In this document: piece by piece, positions 25,381 through 34,521 of the stretch
Layout: each line of letters starts with the position of its first letter
Position numbering within the stretch: position 1 is the first letter of the stretch
NCBI GenBank assembly: GCA_902553945.1
Contig: CACDMT010000012.1
Location: forward strand, 1 to 36,110
From: an uncultured Alphaproteobacteria bacterium
GTDB lineage: Bacteria > Pseudomonadota > Alphaproteobacteria > HIMB59 > GCA-002718135
Reading direction: 5' to 3'
Length of the DNA: 36,110 nt
Notes under the pieces: model-generated
Database searches by the model: none
The model's input: only the letters and a program-made list of their open reading frames with translations
Told to the model about the DNA's origin: nothing
Made by a program: the position numbers and the translations under genes

Positions 25381-28137
25381 ATGGCAGACAATCTACAGGT
25401 ATCAGCTAAAATTAAAGCAAATAAAAACATAGTTAATTTATTAACACTAAGTGTAGTTCGTCGTGATGGAGCCATAACACCATTTAAATCAGATAAAATA
25501 TCTAGTGCAATAAAGAAAGCATTTCTTGCACAAACAAAGATTAGAAATGATAAAAATAAAGAAAGAGAACAACAAGATGGAATTCATAAAACTGTAGACT
25601 CTTTAACTCACAAAGTTGTCTCCGCACTTACAAGAAGAATAGCTGATGGAGATATGATTCATATTGAGGATATTCAAGATCAAGTAGAGCTTGCACTAAT
25701 GAGGGATGAGCATCACAAAGTTGCAAGAGCTTATGTCTTATATCGAGAACAAAGAGCGGCTTCGAGATATCATACAAAAAAACTAAAAGAACAAGTTGGA
25801 GAAAAAGCTTCTTCAATGATGGTTTCTAAAAGAGATGGAAGTAAAGAACCAATATCATTAGATAAAATAACAAATCGTGTATCAGTTTTATCTACTGGAT
25901 TAAGTATAGATCCAATTGTTGTTGTACAAAAAGCAGTTCCAGGTCTTTATAACGATATAAGCTCAATAGAAATTGATACTTATCTAGCTGAAACAGCGGC
26001 AGCACTAACAGTAGAACATCCTGATTATTCATATTTAGCAGCAAGAATTAAGGTCAATTCTTTACATAAAGAAACACCCGGTTTCATAATAGCAACTAAA
26101 AATCTTTATGAAGATGGATTATTAAAAGAAGACTATTATAAAAAAGTTATTGATAATTCAGATACTATTGAATCTATTATAGATTATGACAGAGATTATA
26201 CATTTGATTACTTTGCATTAACTACATTAATTAGAGCATATCTTTTAAAATTTGATAATAAAACAATTGAAAGACCTCAGGATCTTTGGATGAGAGTTGC
26301 ATTAACAGTATGTGGTGATAATTTTGACATAGATAAGTTAAAAGAAACTTATGAAAGTTTATCTTCTGGAATGTATACGCATGCTACGCCAACTTTATTT
26401 AATAGCGGACTTAAAATGCAACAATTATCATCTTGTTTCTTAATAGGCATGGAAGATGACTCCATCGAAGGAATTTTTAATACAATTAAAGACTGTGCTT
26501 TGATTTCAAAAACAGCAGGTGGAATAGGAATGCATGCTCATAATATCAGAGGCAGTGGAAGTAGAATAAAGTCTACGAATGGTAAATCTAATGGATTAAT
26601 ACCTTTTTTAAAAATATTTAATGAAACTGCTAAATCAGTTGATCAAGGTGGTGGAAAAAGAAAAGGGTCTTTCGCCGTATATTTAGAACCTTGGCATGCA
26701 GATATAGAAAAGTTTTTAGAACTTAGGAAAAATACTGGTGCAGAAGAGTTTAGAGCCAGAGATTTATTTTATGCCTTATGGATCCCCGATCTTTTTATGA
26801 AAAGAGTAGAAAATGATGAAAATTGGACTTTAATGAGTGAACACCAATGCCCAGGCTTATCTGATGTATATGGAGATGAATTTGAAAAACTTTATACTAA
26901 ATATGAAAATGAAAAGAAAGATTTAGAAAAAATAAAGGCAAGAGATTTAATGTCCAAAATAATTGAAGCCCAAATTGAAACTGGTCAACCATACATGCTT
27001 TATAAAGATTCTATAAATAACAAATCTAATCAAAAAAATATTGGAGTAATAAAATCATCAAATCTATGTGCAGAAATTGTTGAATATTCAGATAAAAATG
27101 AAACTTCTGTTTGTAATTTGGCATCAATAGCATTGCCAAAATTTATAAAAAAAATTAATAAAAAATTGATTTATGACTATGACTCACTTTACGAAACTGC
27201 AAAATTAGCAACTAAAAATTTAGATCAAGTTATAGATATTAATTTTTATCCAACAATTAAAACTAAAACATCAAATAATAAACATAGACCAATTGGCTTA
27301 GGTATTCAGGGTTTAGCTGATGTATTTTTTAAATTAGGCATAGGTTATGAAAGTGAAAAGGCTAAAGAAATAAATAAATTAATTTTTGAAACTATATATT
27401 TTGGTGCACTAGAAGCTTCCTGTGAATTAGCTAAAGAAAAAGGTGCATACGAAACTTTTAAAGACTCACCAATATCAGAAGGTAAATTTCAATTTGATCT
27501 TTGGAATGTAAATCCATCATCAAAATGGGATTGGGATACACTGAGAGCTAAAATAAAAAAATATGGTGTAAGAAATTCTTTAACAACAGCTTGTATGCCT
27601 ACTGCTTCAACTGGTATTATTTTAGGCAATACTGAAACATTCCAAATTCAAACTTCTAATATATATAAAAGACAAACCTTATCTGGAGAATTTTTACTTG
27701 TTAATAGATATCTTGTTAACGAATTATCACAAAGAAATCTTTGGAATAAAGAAATGAGAGATAAGATTATTCTAGAAAATGGCTCTGTTGAAAACATATC
27801 AGAAGTTCCAAACGACCTTAAGGAAATTTATAAAACAGTTTGGGAAGTATCTCAAAAAACAGTAATAGATATGGCAGCTGATAGGGCACCATTTATAGAT
27901 CAGACACAATCAATGAACTTGTGGCTTTCAACACCAACGTTTGGTAAAGTGAATTCTATGCATATGTATGCATGGAAAAAAGGATTAAAAACAGGTATGT
28001 ATTATTTACGCAGTAGATCAGCTGTTGATGCTGTAAAGGTTACGGTATCCTCAGAAAAGGCTGCTAAAGATGCATATATAAACAATGCTATTACACAAAA
28101 TAATGAACCAGAAGATTGTGAAACTTGTAGTGCGTAA
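25381..28137 (+). CDS. nrdA: Class I ribonucleotide reductase, alpha (large) subunit
   Basis: 918 residues, long because it carries two N-terminal ATP-cone domains (roughly 22-125 starting SVVRRDGAITPFKSDKI, and 145-240 starting MVSKRDGSKEPISLDKI). Catalytic residues are intact: SSCFLIG and SVCNLAS supply the redox cysteine pair, NLCAEIVEY gives the N-x-C-x-E active site with the thiyl-radical Cys, and GMYYLRSR holds the radical-transfer tyrosine pair. The C-terminal ECETC-like tail reads DCETCSA, the swinging dithiol reduced by thioredoxin or glutaredoxin. It reduces ribonucleoside diphosphates to deoxy forms. First gene of nrdA-nrdB-grx with an NrdR box upstream. Two cones suggest tight dATP control. 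Confidence 0.97.
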   Translation: MADNLQVSAKIKANKNIVNLLTLSVVRRDGAITPFKSDKISSAIKKAFLAQTKIRNDKNKEREQQDGIHKTVDSLTHKVVSALTRRIADGDMIHIEDIQDQVELALMRDEHHKVARAYVLYREQRAASRYHTKKLKEQVGEKASSMMVSKRDGSKEPISLDKITNRVSVLSTGLSIDPIVVVQKAVPGLYNDISSIEIDTYLAETAAALTVEHPDYSYLAARIKVNSLHKETPGFIIATKNLYEDGLLKEDYYKKVIDNSDTIESIIDYDRDYTFDYFALTTLIRAYLLKFDNKTIERPQDLWMRVALTVCGDNFDIDKLKETYESLSSGMYTHATPTLFNSGLKMQQLSSCFLIGMEDDSIEGIFNTIKDCALISKTAGGIGMHAHNIRGSGSRIKSTNGKSNGLIPFLKIFNETAKSVDQGGGKRKGSFAVYLEPWHADIEKFLELRKNTGAEEFRARDLFYALWIPDLFMKRVENDENWTLMSEHQCPGLSDVYGDEFEKLYTKYENEKKDLEKIKARDLMSKIIEAQIETGQPYMLYKDSINNKSNQKNIGVIKSSNLCAEIVEYSDKNETSVCNLASIALPKFIKKINKKLIYDYDSLYETAKLATKNLDQVIDINFYPTIKTKTSNNKHRPIGLGIQGLADVFFKLGIGYESEKAKEINKLIFETIYFGALEASCELAKEKGAYETFKDSPISEGKFQFDLWNVNPSSKWDWDTLRAKIKKYGVRNSLTTACMPTASTGIILGNTETFQIQTSNIYKRQTLSGEFLLVNRYLVNELSQRNLWNKEMRDKIILENGSVENISEVPNDLKEIYKTVWEVSQKTVIDMAADRAPFIDQTQSMNLWLSTPTFGKVNSMHMYAWKKGLKTGMYYLRSRSAVDAVKVTVSSEKAAKDAYINNAITQNNEPEDCETCSA

Positions 28138-28149
28138 AGGAGTTAAATA

Positions 28150-29139
28150 ATGATATCAAAAGGTGTTAAATCAATTTTTCCTATTAAAAATCAAGAAATT
28201 TGGGATCGATATAAACAACATATTCAAGCTTTTTGGACTACAGAAGAAGTTTCACTACAAGATGATTTAAGAGATCTTGAAACCCTTAATGATGGTGAAA
28301 AACACTTTATTAAACATGTACTTGCTTACTTTGCTAACTCAGAGGCAATGATTAATGAAAACTTGGCAAGTAGATTTTATAAAGAAATACTTATACCTGA
28401 GGCAAGATGTTTTATTTCAATGCAAATGTTAAATGAATCGATCCACGCAGAAATGTACGGTTTACAAATTGAAGCTTATGTAAAAGACACAAAAGAAAAA
28501 GACATGTTATTTGATGCTATAAAAAATGTTCCCTGTATAAATCACAAAGCACAATGGGTATCTAAGTGGTTAAATGGTAGTCAAAATTTACTAACTCGTT
28601 TAATTGGATTTGGATTAGTTGAAGGCTTATTCTTTGCAGGTTCTTTTTGTGCAATATATTATTTCAGAAAAAGAGGATTACTTCCTGGACTTGCACTATC
28701 AAATGATTGGATTGCAAGAGATGAAGGTATGCATTTTAGTTTTTCATCATTAATGTTTAAAACTCTAAGAGATAAATTTAACAATAAAACATTAACTGAC
28801 TCAGATATAAGTGATTTGTCATTAATTCCATCAGATGTTCCACAATCTCAATTTGAAGAAATTGTAAGAGAAGCGGTAGCCTTTGAAAAAGAATTTGTAA
28901 AAGATGCATTGCCAGTAGATTTGATTGGAATGAATGCTGATTTGATGTGTAAATACATTGAAGCAGTTGCTGATAGAATTGCAGATTTATTTGAATTTGA
29001 TAGGGTATTTAATACAGAAAATCCATTTGATTTTATGAGAGCATTGGATGTACAAAATATAACAAACTTTTTTGAAAAAAGAGTATCTGAATATCAAAGA
29101 CCAACAGACAGGGCACTAAGTTTTGATGAAGCATTTTAA
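28150..29139 (+). CDS. nrdB: Class I ribonucleotide reductase, beta (radical) subunit
   Basis: 329 residues, eukaryote-like R2 type, making the radical that NrdA uses. The carboxylate and His ligands of the dimetal site can be placed as E96 and H99 (NESIHAEMY), E158 (GLVEGLFF) and E192/H195 (RDEGMHF). The radical tyrosine is Y103. At the first ligand position, Asp in mouse and E. coli R2, this protein has Glu (E65, FANSEAMINEN); Glu there is a mark of class Ic, which however has Phe instead of Tyr. Strong ribosome site AAGGAG 7 nt before ATG. It lies 12 nt after nrdA and overlaps grx by one base. Confidence 0.96.
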   Translation: MISKGVKSIFPIKNQEIWDRYKQHIQAFWTTEEVSLQDDLRDLETLNDGEKHFIKHVLAYFANSEAMINENLASRFYKEILIPEARCFISMQMLNESIHAEMYGLQIEAYVKDTKEKDMLFDAIKNVPCINHKAQWVSKWLNGSQNLLTRLIGFGLVEGLFFAGSFCAIYYFRKRGLLPGLALSNDWIARDEGMHFSFSSLMFKTLRDKFNNKTLTDSDISDLSLIPSDVPQSQFEEIVREAVAFEKEFVKDALPVDLIGMNADLMCKYIEAVADRIADLFEFDRVFNTENPFDFMRALDVQNITNFFEKRVSEYQRPTDRALSFDEAF

Positions 29140-29378
29140 TGGAAGCTGAGATATATTCTAAAACTAACTGTGGATACTGTGAAAGAGCTAAATTTAGGTT
29201 GGCTAAATATAATCCTAAAATATATATGTTAGGAACAGATTATACTCGGGAGGATTTTTTTGAAAAATTTCCTAATGCAAGAACTTTTCCTCAAATAATA
29301 CTAAATGGTGAAAAAATAGGTGGGTATCATGAACTTGAAAAGTGGTTCGAAATGAATTCATTTAATGAAGACTTTTAA
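29139..29378 (+). CDS. Glutaredoxin
   Basis: 79 residues, a minimal glutaredoxin fold. Dithiol active site C11-G-Y-C14 after the first strand (AEIYSKTN), cis-proline motif TFPQIILNGEKIGGYHEL. Being the third gene of the nrdA-nrdB run, with its ATG overlapping the nrdB stop (TAATG), it is the likely electron donor to the NrdA C-terminal cysteines, like NrdH or Grx1. The C-G-Y-C sequence is not that of NrdH (usually C-V/M-Q-C), so I call it a glutaredoxin. Its 3' end overlaps the end of the small minus-strand gene by 4 nt. Confidence 0.93.
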   Translation: MEAEIYSKTNCGYCERAKFRLAKYNPKIYMLGTDYTREDFFEKFPNARTFPQIILNGEKIGGYHELEKWFEMNSFNEDF

Positions 29379-29503
29379 TTATTTTTATTATTTTTTTTTC
29401 TATTATAAATTTTTTTACTTTTAACAGTTCTTTGTTTGTATTTAGGACTACGAAGCTCATTAGCAATAGGGTTGCTTTTTTTAGTACTTTTTTTTGTTTT
29501 CAT
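29375..29503 (-). CDS. Small basic protein resembling alternative ribosome-rescue factor ArfA
   Basis: A 42-codon gene: ATG at 29501-29503, stop at 29375-29377. About 40% of residues are Lys or Arg. The central segment NPIANELRSPKYKQRTVKSK and the following KKIYNRKK align by eye with the ArfA core of E. coli (N-x-I...L..P.F+QR...K.KK....Y.RK), which binds the empty mRNA channel of stalled ribosomes and recruits RF2. The KGKG turn of E. coli ArfA is missing. The ATG directly abuts the polA stop (TAAATG), with AAGG about 10 nt upstream, so it would be co-translated with polA. That it is coding is likely (start, ribosome site, fills a gap exactly); the ArfA role is inferred. Confidence 0.6.
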   Translation of the reverse strand: MKTKKSTKKSNPIANELRSPKYKQRTVKSKKIYNRKKNNKNN

Positions 29504-32245
29504 TTAGTGAGCCTTACCCCAATTATCGCCGAAACCAAAATCAACAGTAAGTGGAACAGAGAAATTTTTATATTGCAAATGAATGTTTTCCATTATCTTC
29601 GTAACTTGATTTATAAGTTCTTCACGTTTATCATTTTGAACTTCAAAAATAAGTTCATCATGAACTTGTAAAAGCATTTTTGCATCAATATTATTTAATT
29701 CGATTTCATTATGTATTTTAATCATAGCTAATTTAATTATATCTGCAGCACTACCTTGAATTGGAGCATTAATTGCTTGTCTTTCTGCAAAGCCTCTAAC
29801 AGCAAAATTTTTATCTGTAATACCTTTAATATTAATCTTTCTTTTGAATATTGTTTCAACAAAATAATTTACCTTAGCAAAATCTATTTGGCTTTCCATA
29901 TACTTTTTAATATTTGGATATTTCCCAAAATATTCAGTTATGTATTCTTTTGCTTCAGTATTTGTTATAGCTAATTGCTTAGCTAAACCATATGGACTAA
30001 TGCCATATAATATTCCAAAATTAATTGCCTTGGCTTTTCTTCTATAATCATTATTTATTTGACTATCTGTTAAATTAAATATTTCTTTAGCAGTAGACGC
30101 ATGAATATCTTCTTTATTTTGAAAAGCTTTAATGAAGTTTTTATCTCCAGAAATTTCAGCAGCTAATCTTAATTCAATTTGTGAATAATCAAAGCTTACT
30201 AAACTACTATTTTTTTTACTAATGAAAGCTGTTCTAATTTTTTTACCATTTTCTGTTCTTATTGGAATATTTTGTAAGTTTGGATCTGTAGAGCTTAATC
30301 TTCCTGTTAAGGTATTTGCTAGTCCAAATGAAGTATGTACTCTACTATTATTATCTGTTAATCTAAATAAAGCATCTGTGTAAGTAGATTTTAATTTTGT
30401 TAATTCTCTCCATTCAAGTACTAATTTTGCAATATCATAGCCCCCTATTGCAAGATCATTCAAAGTTGATGAATCAGTAGAATAGGATCCTGATTTTGTC
30501 TTTTTACCACCTTTTATTTTTAGATTTACGAATAATATCTCACCTAATTGTTTTGGAGAGCCAATATTAAATTCCTGCTTTGATAACTTATAAATATTTT
30601 TTTCTAATTTTTTACTTTCTTGCTCAAATTCTTTACCTAAACTAGTTAAAAAATTTTTATTAACTTCAATTCCATTTTTTTCTATCTTTGAGAGAACATC
30701 CACTAGAGGTAAATCAATATTGTTGTACACAAAATTTGCCTTTTCTTTTACCAATCTTGGATAAAGTTTATTAAATAATTTCAATGTTAAAAGAGAATCT
30801 TCAGCAGCATAATTTACTGCATCATCTATAGATACCTTATCAAAAGTAATTTCATTTTTTCCTGTACCAACCACATCTTTGTATTTAATTGTTGTATGAT
30901 CCAAGTGGTTGAAGGATAAATCATCTAAATTATGTTTAAGTATACCATTGTCAATTGCGTAAGAAATAAGCATGGTGTCCGCAATAGATTTAAATTTAAC
31001 ACCATATTTACTTAGAATTCGTATATCATATTTAATATTTTGACCAACTTTTAATATAGACTCATTAGAACAAATTGAATTAATTTTTTTAATAATATAA
31101 TTTTGTTCTAATTGAATTGCATTCTTTTTTGCTAAATCAATAGATTGATGATTTATTGGTATGTAGTAAGATTTATTATCATCAAAGCATAATGATATAC
31201 CAACTAATATTGCATTTTCAATATTAAGAGAGTTAGTTTCAGTATCAATTGCACAAATTCCTCTTGTTTCTATATTTTTTATGACTATTTCAAGTTCTTT
31301 TTTTGAATTTAAAAGTATGTATTTTGGTTTAGTTTTTTTTATATTTTTTTTATATTCATTATTGTTAGATATAAATGCATTTGATTTAAGTCTTTCTGAG
31401 GTAGATTTAAAACCTTGCTCTTTGAGAAAATTAAAAATATTATTTTCTTGATCTTTTAATTCATTATAGGTTTGAATATCTTTTATTTGTAAGGGTAGTT
31501 TTATATCATTTTTTAATTTAACAAGATCTAAGCTTAGCCTAATATCTTTTTCAGCGTCTAATAAAATATTTTTTCTTTTTTCTTGTTTAATTTTTTCAAT
31601 ATTTTTTAATAGACCATCTATATCATTAAATTCATTAATTAATTGTGATGCAGTTTTTGGTCCAATGCCTGGAGCTCCAGGAATATTATCAACTTTATCA
31701 CCAGTAAGTGCTTGTATGTAAATTACTTTTTCTGGTTTTACTCCAAATTTCTCTTCTACATCTTTTATTTCTATTATTTTATTCTTCATAGGATCTAGCA
31801 TTTTAACTTTATTATTAACTAATTGCATAAGATCTTTATCAGATGAAACTATTATGGTTTCTATATCCTCACTTTTTGCCAAATTTGAATAAGTTGCTAT
31901 TAAATCATCAGCTTCATATCCGTCTATTTCCAATTGCGGTATATTAAAACTTTCTACACATTCTCTAATAAGCGAAAACTGAGGAATTAAATCGTCAGGA
32001 GCATCTCCTCTATTAGCTTTATATTGAGGATAAATTTTATTTCGAAAATTTTCTCTAGCAGCATCAAAAATTACAATCATTTTGTCATTACTGTAATCTT
32101 CTATAAGTTTAACTAACATGTTGGTGAAGCCAAAAACTGCGTTTATAGGTGTTCCATCCGGACGATTCATTGGTGGAAGACCGTAATAAGCCCTAAAAAT
32201 ATAGGCCGAACCATCAACTAGTATCAATCTACTCTTTTTATTCAT
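29504..32245 (-). CDS. polA: DNA polymerase I
   Basis: 913 residues with all three activities. The 5'-3' flap exonuclease domain (1-290) has VDGSAYIFRAYYG, DGYEADDLIAT, VSSDKDLMQL and TGDKVDNIPG. The 3'-5' proofreading domain (about 310-500) keeps its acidic residues in CAIDTETNSL, NIKYDIRIL and YAAEDSLLT, so unlike many alphaproteobacterial or thermophile enzymes it looks able to proofread. The polymerase domain has SFDYSQIELRLAA (motif A), RRKAKAINFGILYG (O helix, motif B) and QVHDELIFEV (motif C). It fills gaps and removes Okazaki primers. Divergent from the ABC gene over 31 nt; followed immediately by the ArfA-like gene. Confidence 0.98.
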   Translation of the reverse strand: MNKKSRLILVDGSAYIFRAYYGLPPMNRPDGTPINAVFGFTNMLVKLIEDYSNDKMIVIFDAARENFRNKIYPQYKANRGDAPDDLIPQFSLIRECVESFNIPQLEIDGYEADDLIATYSNLAKSEDIETIIVSSDKDLMQLVNNKVKMLDPMKNKIIEIKDVEEKFGVKPEKVIYIQALTGDKVDNIPGAPGIGPKTASQLINEFNDIDGLLKNIEKIKQEKRKNILLDAEKDIRLSLDLVKLKNDIKLPLQIKDIQTYNELKDQENNIFNFLKEQGFKSTSERLKSNAFISNNNEYKKNIKKTKPKYILLNSKKELEIVIKNIETRGICAIDTETNSLNIENAILVGISLCFDDNKSYYIPINHQSIDLAKKNAIQLEQNYIIKKINSICSNESILKVGQNIKYDIRILSKYGVKFKSIADTMLISYAIDNGILKHNLDDLSFNHLDHTTIKYKDVVGTGKNEITFDKVSIDDAVNYAAEDSLLTLKLFNKLYPRLVKEKANFVYNNIDLPLVDVLSKIEKNGIEVNKNFLTSLGKEFEQESKKLEKNIYKLSKQEFNIGSPKQLGEILFVNLKIKGGKKTKSGSYSTDSSTLNDLAIGGYDIAKLVLEWRELTKLKSTYTDALFRLTDNNSRVHTSFGLANTLTGRLSSTDPNLQNIPIRTENGKKIRTAFISKKNSSLVSFDYSQIELRLAAEISGDKNFIKAFQNKEDIHASTAKEIFNLTDSQINNDYRRKAKAINFGILYGISPYGLAKQLAITNTEAKEYITEYFGKYPNIKKYMESQIDFAKVNYFVETIFKRKINIKGITDKNFAVRGFAERQAINAPIQGSAADIIKLAMIKIHNEIELNNIDAKMLLQVHDELIFEVQNDKREELINQVTKIMENIHLQYKNFSVPLTVDFGFGDNWGKAH

Positions 32246-32276
32246 TAATAATTTAAATATATAAGATTCTAAATTA

Positions 32277-33215
32277 ATGTCAGATTATAAATATTCAATT
32301 GAAGCAAAAAATGTAAATAAGATTTTTTATAAGAAATCTAAAGAAATTAAAGCACTTATAAATTTTGATATTCAAATAAAAAAAGGGAGTATTCATGGTT
32401 TATTAGGCCCAAATGGAGCAGGTAAGTCTACATTTATTAATGTGCTTGGAGGCTTAGTTAAAAAAAATACTGGTAAAGTTAGTATTTGCGGTATTGATAT
32501 TGATAAAAATGCAAAAAAAAGTAAGTTTAAAATAGGTATAGTTCCTCAAGAATTAAATATAGATCCTTTTTTTTCACCAGCTGAATTACTTGAATTACAA
32601 GCTGGGCTTTATGGTATTCCAAAACAAAAAAGAAAAACTGATGAAATTCTATATAATCTTAAATTATCAGATCAAAGAAATGCTTATGCGCGTACATTAT
32701 CTGGTGGGATGAGGAGAAGATTGCTTATTGCAAAAGCTCTAGTACATAGTCCTGAAATGTTAATTTTAGATGAGCCAACTGCAGGCGTTGATATAGATAT
32801 TAGATCTTCTGTATGGAATTATATAAGAAAGATAAATAAATTAGGTACTACTATATGTTTAACTACACATTATTTAGAAGAAGCAGAAAATTTATGTGAC
32901 ACTATTTCAATTATTAACTTTGGTAAAAAAATTAAGGAAGATACAAAAGAAAATCTTTTAAATATTATTTCTAATAAAACTGTGTCTTTTGTTATAAACA
33001 ATGATTTTTCAATACCTGAGGATTTAAAAGAATTTAATCCTATAAAAAACGAATCAAAACTAACCATACAATATGATAAAAATAAAACAAATCTTAAAAA
33101 AATAATTAATATACTCAATAGAGATAAAATTGACTTCAAAGAAATAAATACCTTTGAAAGTGACTTAGAGGATGTTTTTTTAAAACTTACAAAAAATAAT
33201 GATTTATCAAACTAA
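32277..33215 (+). CDS. ABC-2 type transporter ATP-binding protein, YadG-like
   Basis: 312 residues. ABC domain with Walker A GLLGPNGAGKSTFI, Q-loop VPQELNID, signature LSGGMRRRLLIAKALV, Walker B MLILDEPTAGVD and H-switch LTTHYLEEAE. The order and the C-terminal extension of about 80 residues (to 312) match the drug/polysaccharide export group typified by E. coli YadG, whose membrane partner is YadH. No permease gene is adjacent; the next gene, overlapping by 17 nt, is an O-antigen ligase-type protein. So the substrate cannot be told. The partner permease may be elsewhere in the genome. It starts 31 nt from polA, with which it diverges. Confidence 0.85.
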   Translation: MSDYKYSIEAKNVNKIFYKKSKEIKALINFDIQIKKGSIHGLLGPNGAGKSTFINVLGGLVKKNTGKVSICGIDIDKNAKKSKFKIGIVPQELNIDPFFSPAELLELQAGLYGIPKQKRKTDEILYNLKLSDQRNAYARTLSGGMRRRLLIAKALVHSPEMLILDEPTAGVDIDIRSSVWNYIRKINKLGTTICLTTHYLEEAENLCDTISIINFGKKIKEDTKENLLNIISNKTVSFVINNDFSIPEDLKEFNPIKNESKLTIQYDKNKTNLKKIINILNRDKIDFKEINTFESDLEDVFLKLTKNNDLSN

Positions 33216-34521
33216 AAATATTTTTTTTTATTTATTTCTTTTAATTCCTTTATCTCTAATTACTGGTCCAGCTATACCTGATTTAACTATTACATTTGGT
33301 GGAATTTTTGCTTTATTTTATTTATTCATAAAAGAAAAAAATTTTGATCTAATTAAAAATAATTTTATTCAAATATCATTAATTTTTTGGATTAGTTTAA
33401 TATTAATTAGTTTTTTTGCTTTTAATAAAGAAAAGTCATTTCAAGACTCTATAATCTTTTGCAGATACCTTGTAATTCCCATAAGTTGTTATTTTTTATT
33501 CTTTAAAACTAATAAAGAACTTAATTATTTATTTTTAATAATATTTATTTTAGTAATTTTTGTATCATTAGATACACTTTTTCAATTTTTCAATTATACA
33601 TCTAAGGATGGATTTGGAAAAGATTTACTAGGCTTTAAATCAAGCTGGTATGGTAGATTAACAGGACCATTTGGTGACGAATTAGTTCCAGGCGCATATG
33701 TATCAAAATTTGGTTTAATCGGATTTATTTTTCTTTTATTAAATAAAAATTTAAAAAACAAAATTTTATTTCAATCAATTTATCTAGCGATAATTCTTGT
33801 AGTCTGTTTTGTTTCAGGAGAAAGAATGGCTTTTGCTTCATATTCATTAGCGTTAATAGTACTATTATTTTTTTTAAAACAACATAGAACTGTTATCTTA
33901 TTTTCAATTATATTAGGATTAGTAACTATATTTACAATATATAAACTTCATCCATTTTATAATGATTACAAAGTTATTGAATCAAGTCAATATCATCAAG
34001 GATTAAAGATAGAAAAAAACTTTGAATGTGAAAATGATTTAAATAAGAAATGTAAAAAAATAATTAACATTCAACCAAGTTTTTATGAAATTATTAAAAA
34101 TTTTCCAACGTCTGCATATGGTGAAATTTATTTATTATCTCTTAAAATGTTTAAAGATAATCCATTAACAGGGATAGGAGTAAGTAATTTTAAATACTTA
34201 TGTAACAATGAAATTAAATATAAAAAGATGATGGTAAATTATGATTGTGCCTCACATCCTCATAATACTTATGTACACTGGTTAGTAGAAGGTGGATTAT
34301 TAGTACTACTTATTTTTATATTATATTTAATTATACTTAGTTATTTTATTATTAAGAATAAAGGTGAAAAAAATTATAAAATTATATCTTTAGTTTTAAT
34401 TTTAATATTATTTTGGCCACTAATGTCGACAGGTAGTCTTATAAAGAATTGGTATGGTATTAACGTATTTTTTATTATTGGAGTTAGTATGTGTATTAGT
34501 AAACTTAAAAGTAATTTTTAA
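33199..34521 (+). CDS. O-antigen ligase / Wzy-type multi-span membrane protein
   Basis: 440 residues, strongly hydrophobic with about 10-12 membrane spans, and a large periplasmic loop around 255-340 that carries the conserved family region: LSLKMFKDNPLTGIGVSNF followed by CASHPHNTYVHWLVEGG. The pattern of G-x-G-x-x-x-F and the H-N-x-x-x (HPHNTYVHWL) is the signature of the WaaL/Wzy (Wzy_C) family. Such proteins attach O-antigen to lipid A-core or polymerise it; which one cannot be said from sequence. It overlaps the ABC gene by 17 nt, so the two are co-transcribed, and its 3' end overlaps the convergent glycosyltransferase gene by 17 nt. Together these suggest a cell-surface polysaccharide cluster. 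Confidence 0.85.
   Translation: MIYQTKNIFFYLFLLIPLSLITGPAIPDLTITFGGIFALFYLFIKEKNFDLIKNNFIQISLIFWISLILISFFAFNKEKSFQDSIIFCRYLVIPISCYFLFFKTNKELNYLFLIIFILVIFVSLDTLFQFFNYTSKDGFGKDLLGFKSSWYGRLTGPFGDELVPGAYVSKFGLIGFIFLLLNKNLKNKILFQSIYLAIILVVCFVSGERMAFASYSLALIVLLFFLKQHRTVILFSIILGLVTIFTIYKLHPFYNDYKVIESSQYHQGLKIEKNFECENDLNKKCKKIINIQPSFYEIIKNFPTSAYGEIYLLSLKMFKDNPLTGIGVSNFKYLCNNEIKYKKMMVNYDCASHPHNTYVHWLVEGGLLVLLIFILYLIILSYFIIKNKGEKNYKIISLVLILILFWPLMSTGSLIKNWYGINVFFIIGVSMCISKLKSNF

Noticed and set aside
33199-33215. Frameshift or misjoin between the ABC gene and the O-antigen ligase because of the 17-nt overlap
   Set aside because: Both proteins are complete: the ABC protein has a normal C-terminal extension and the ligase starts with a proper membrane span. 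Similar overlaps occur elsewhere in the window.
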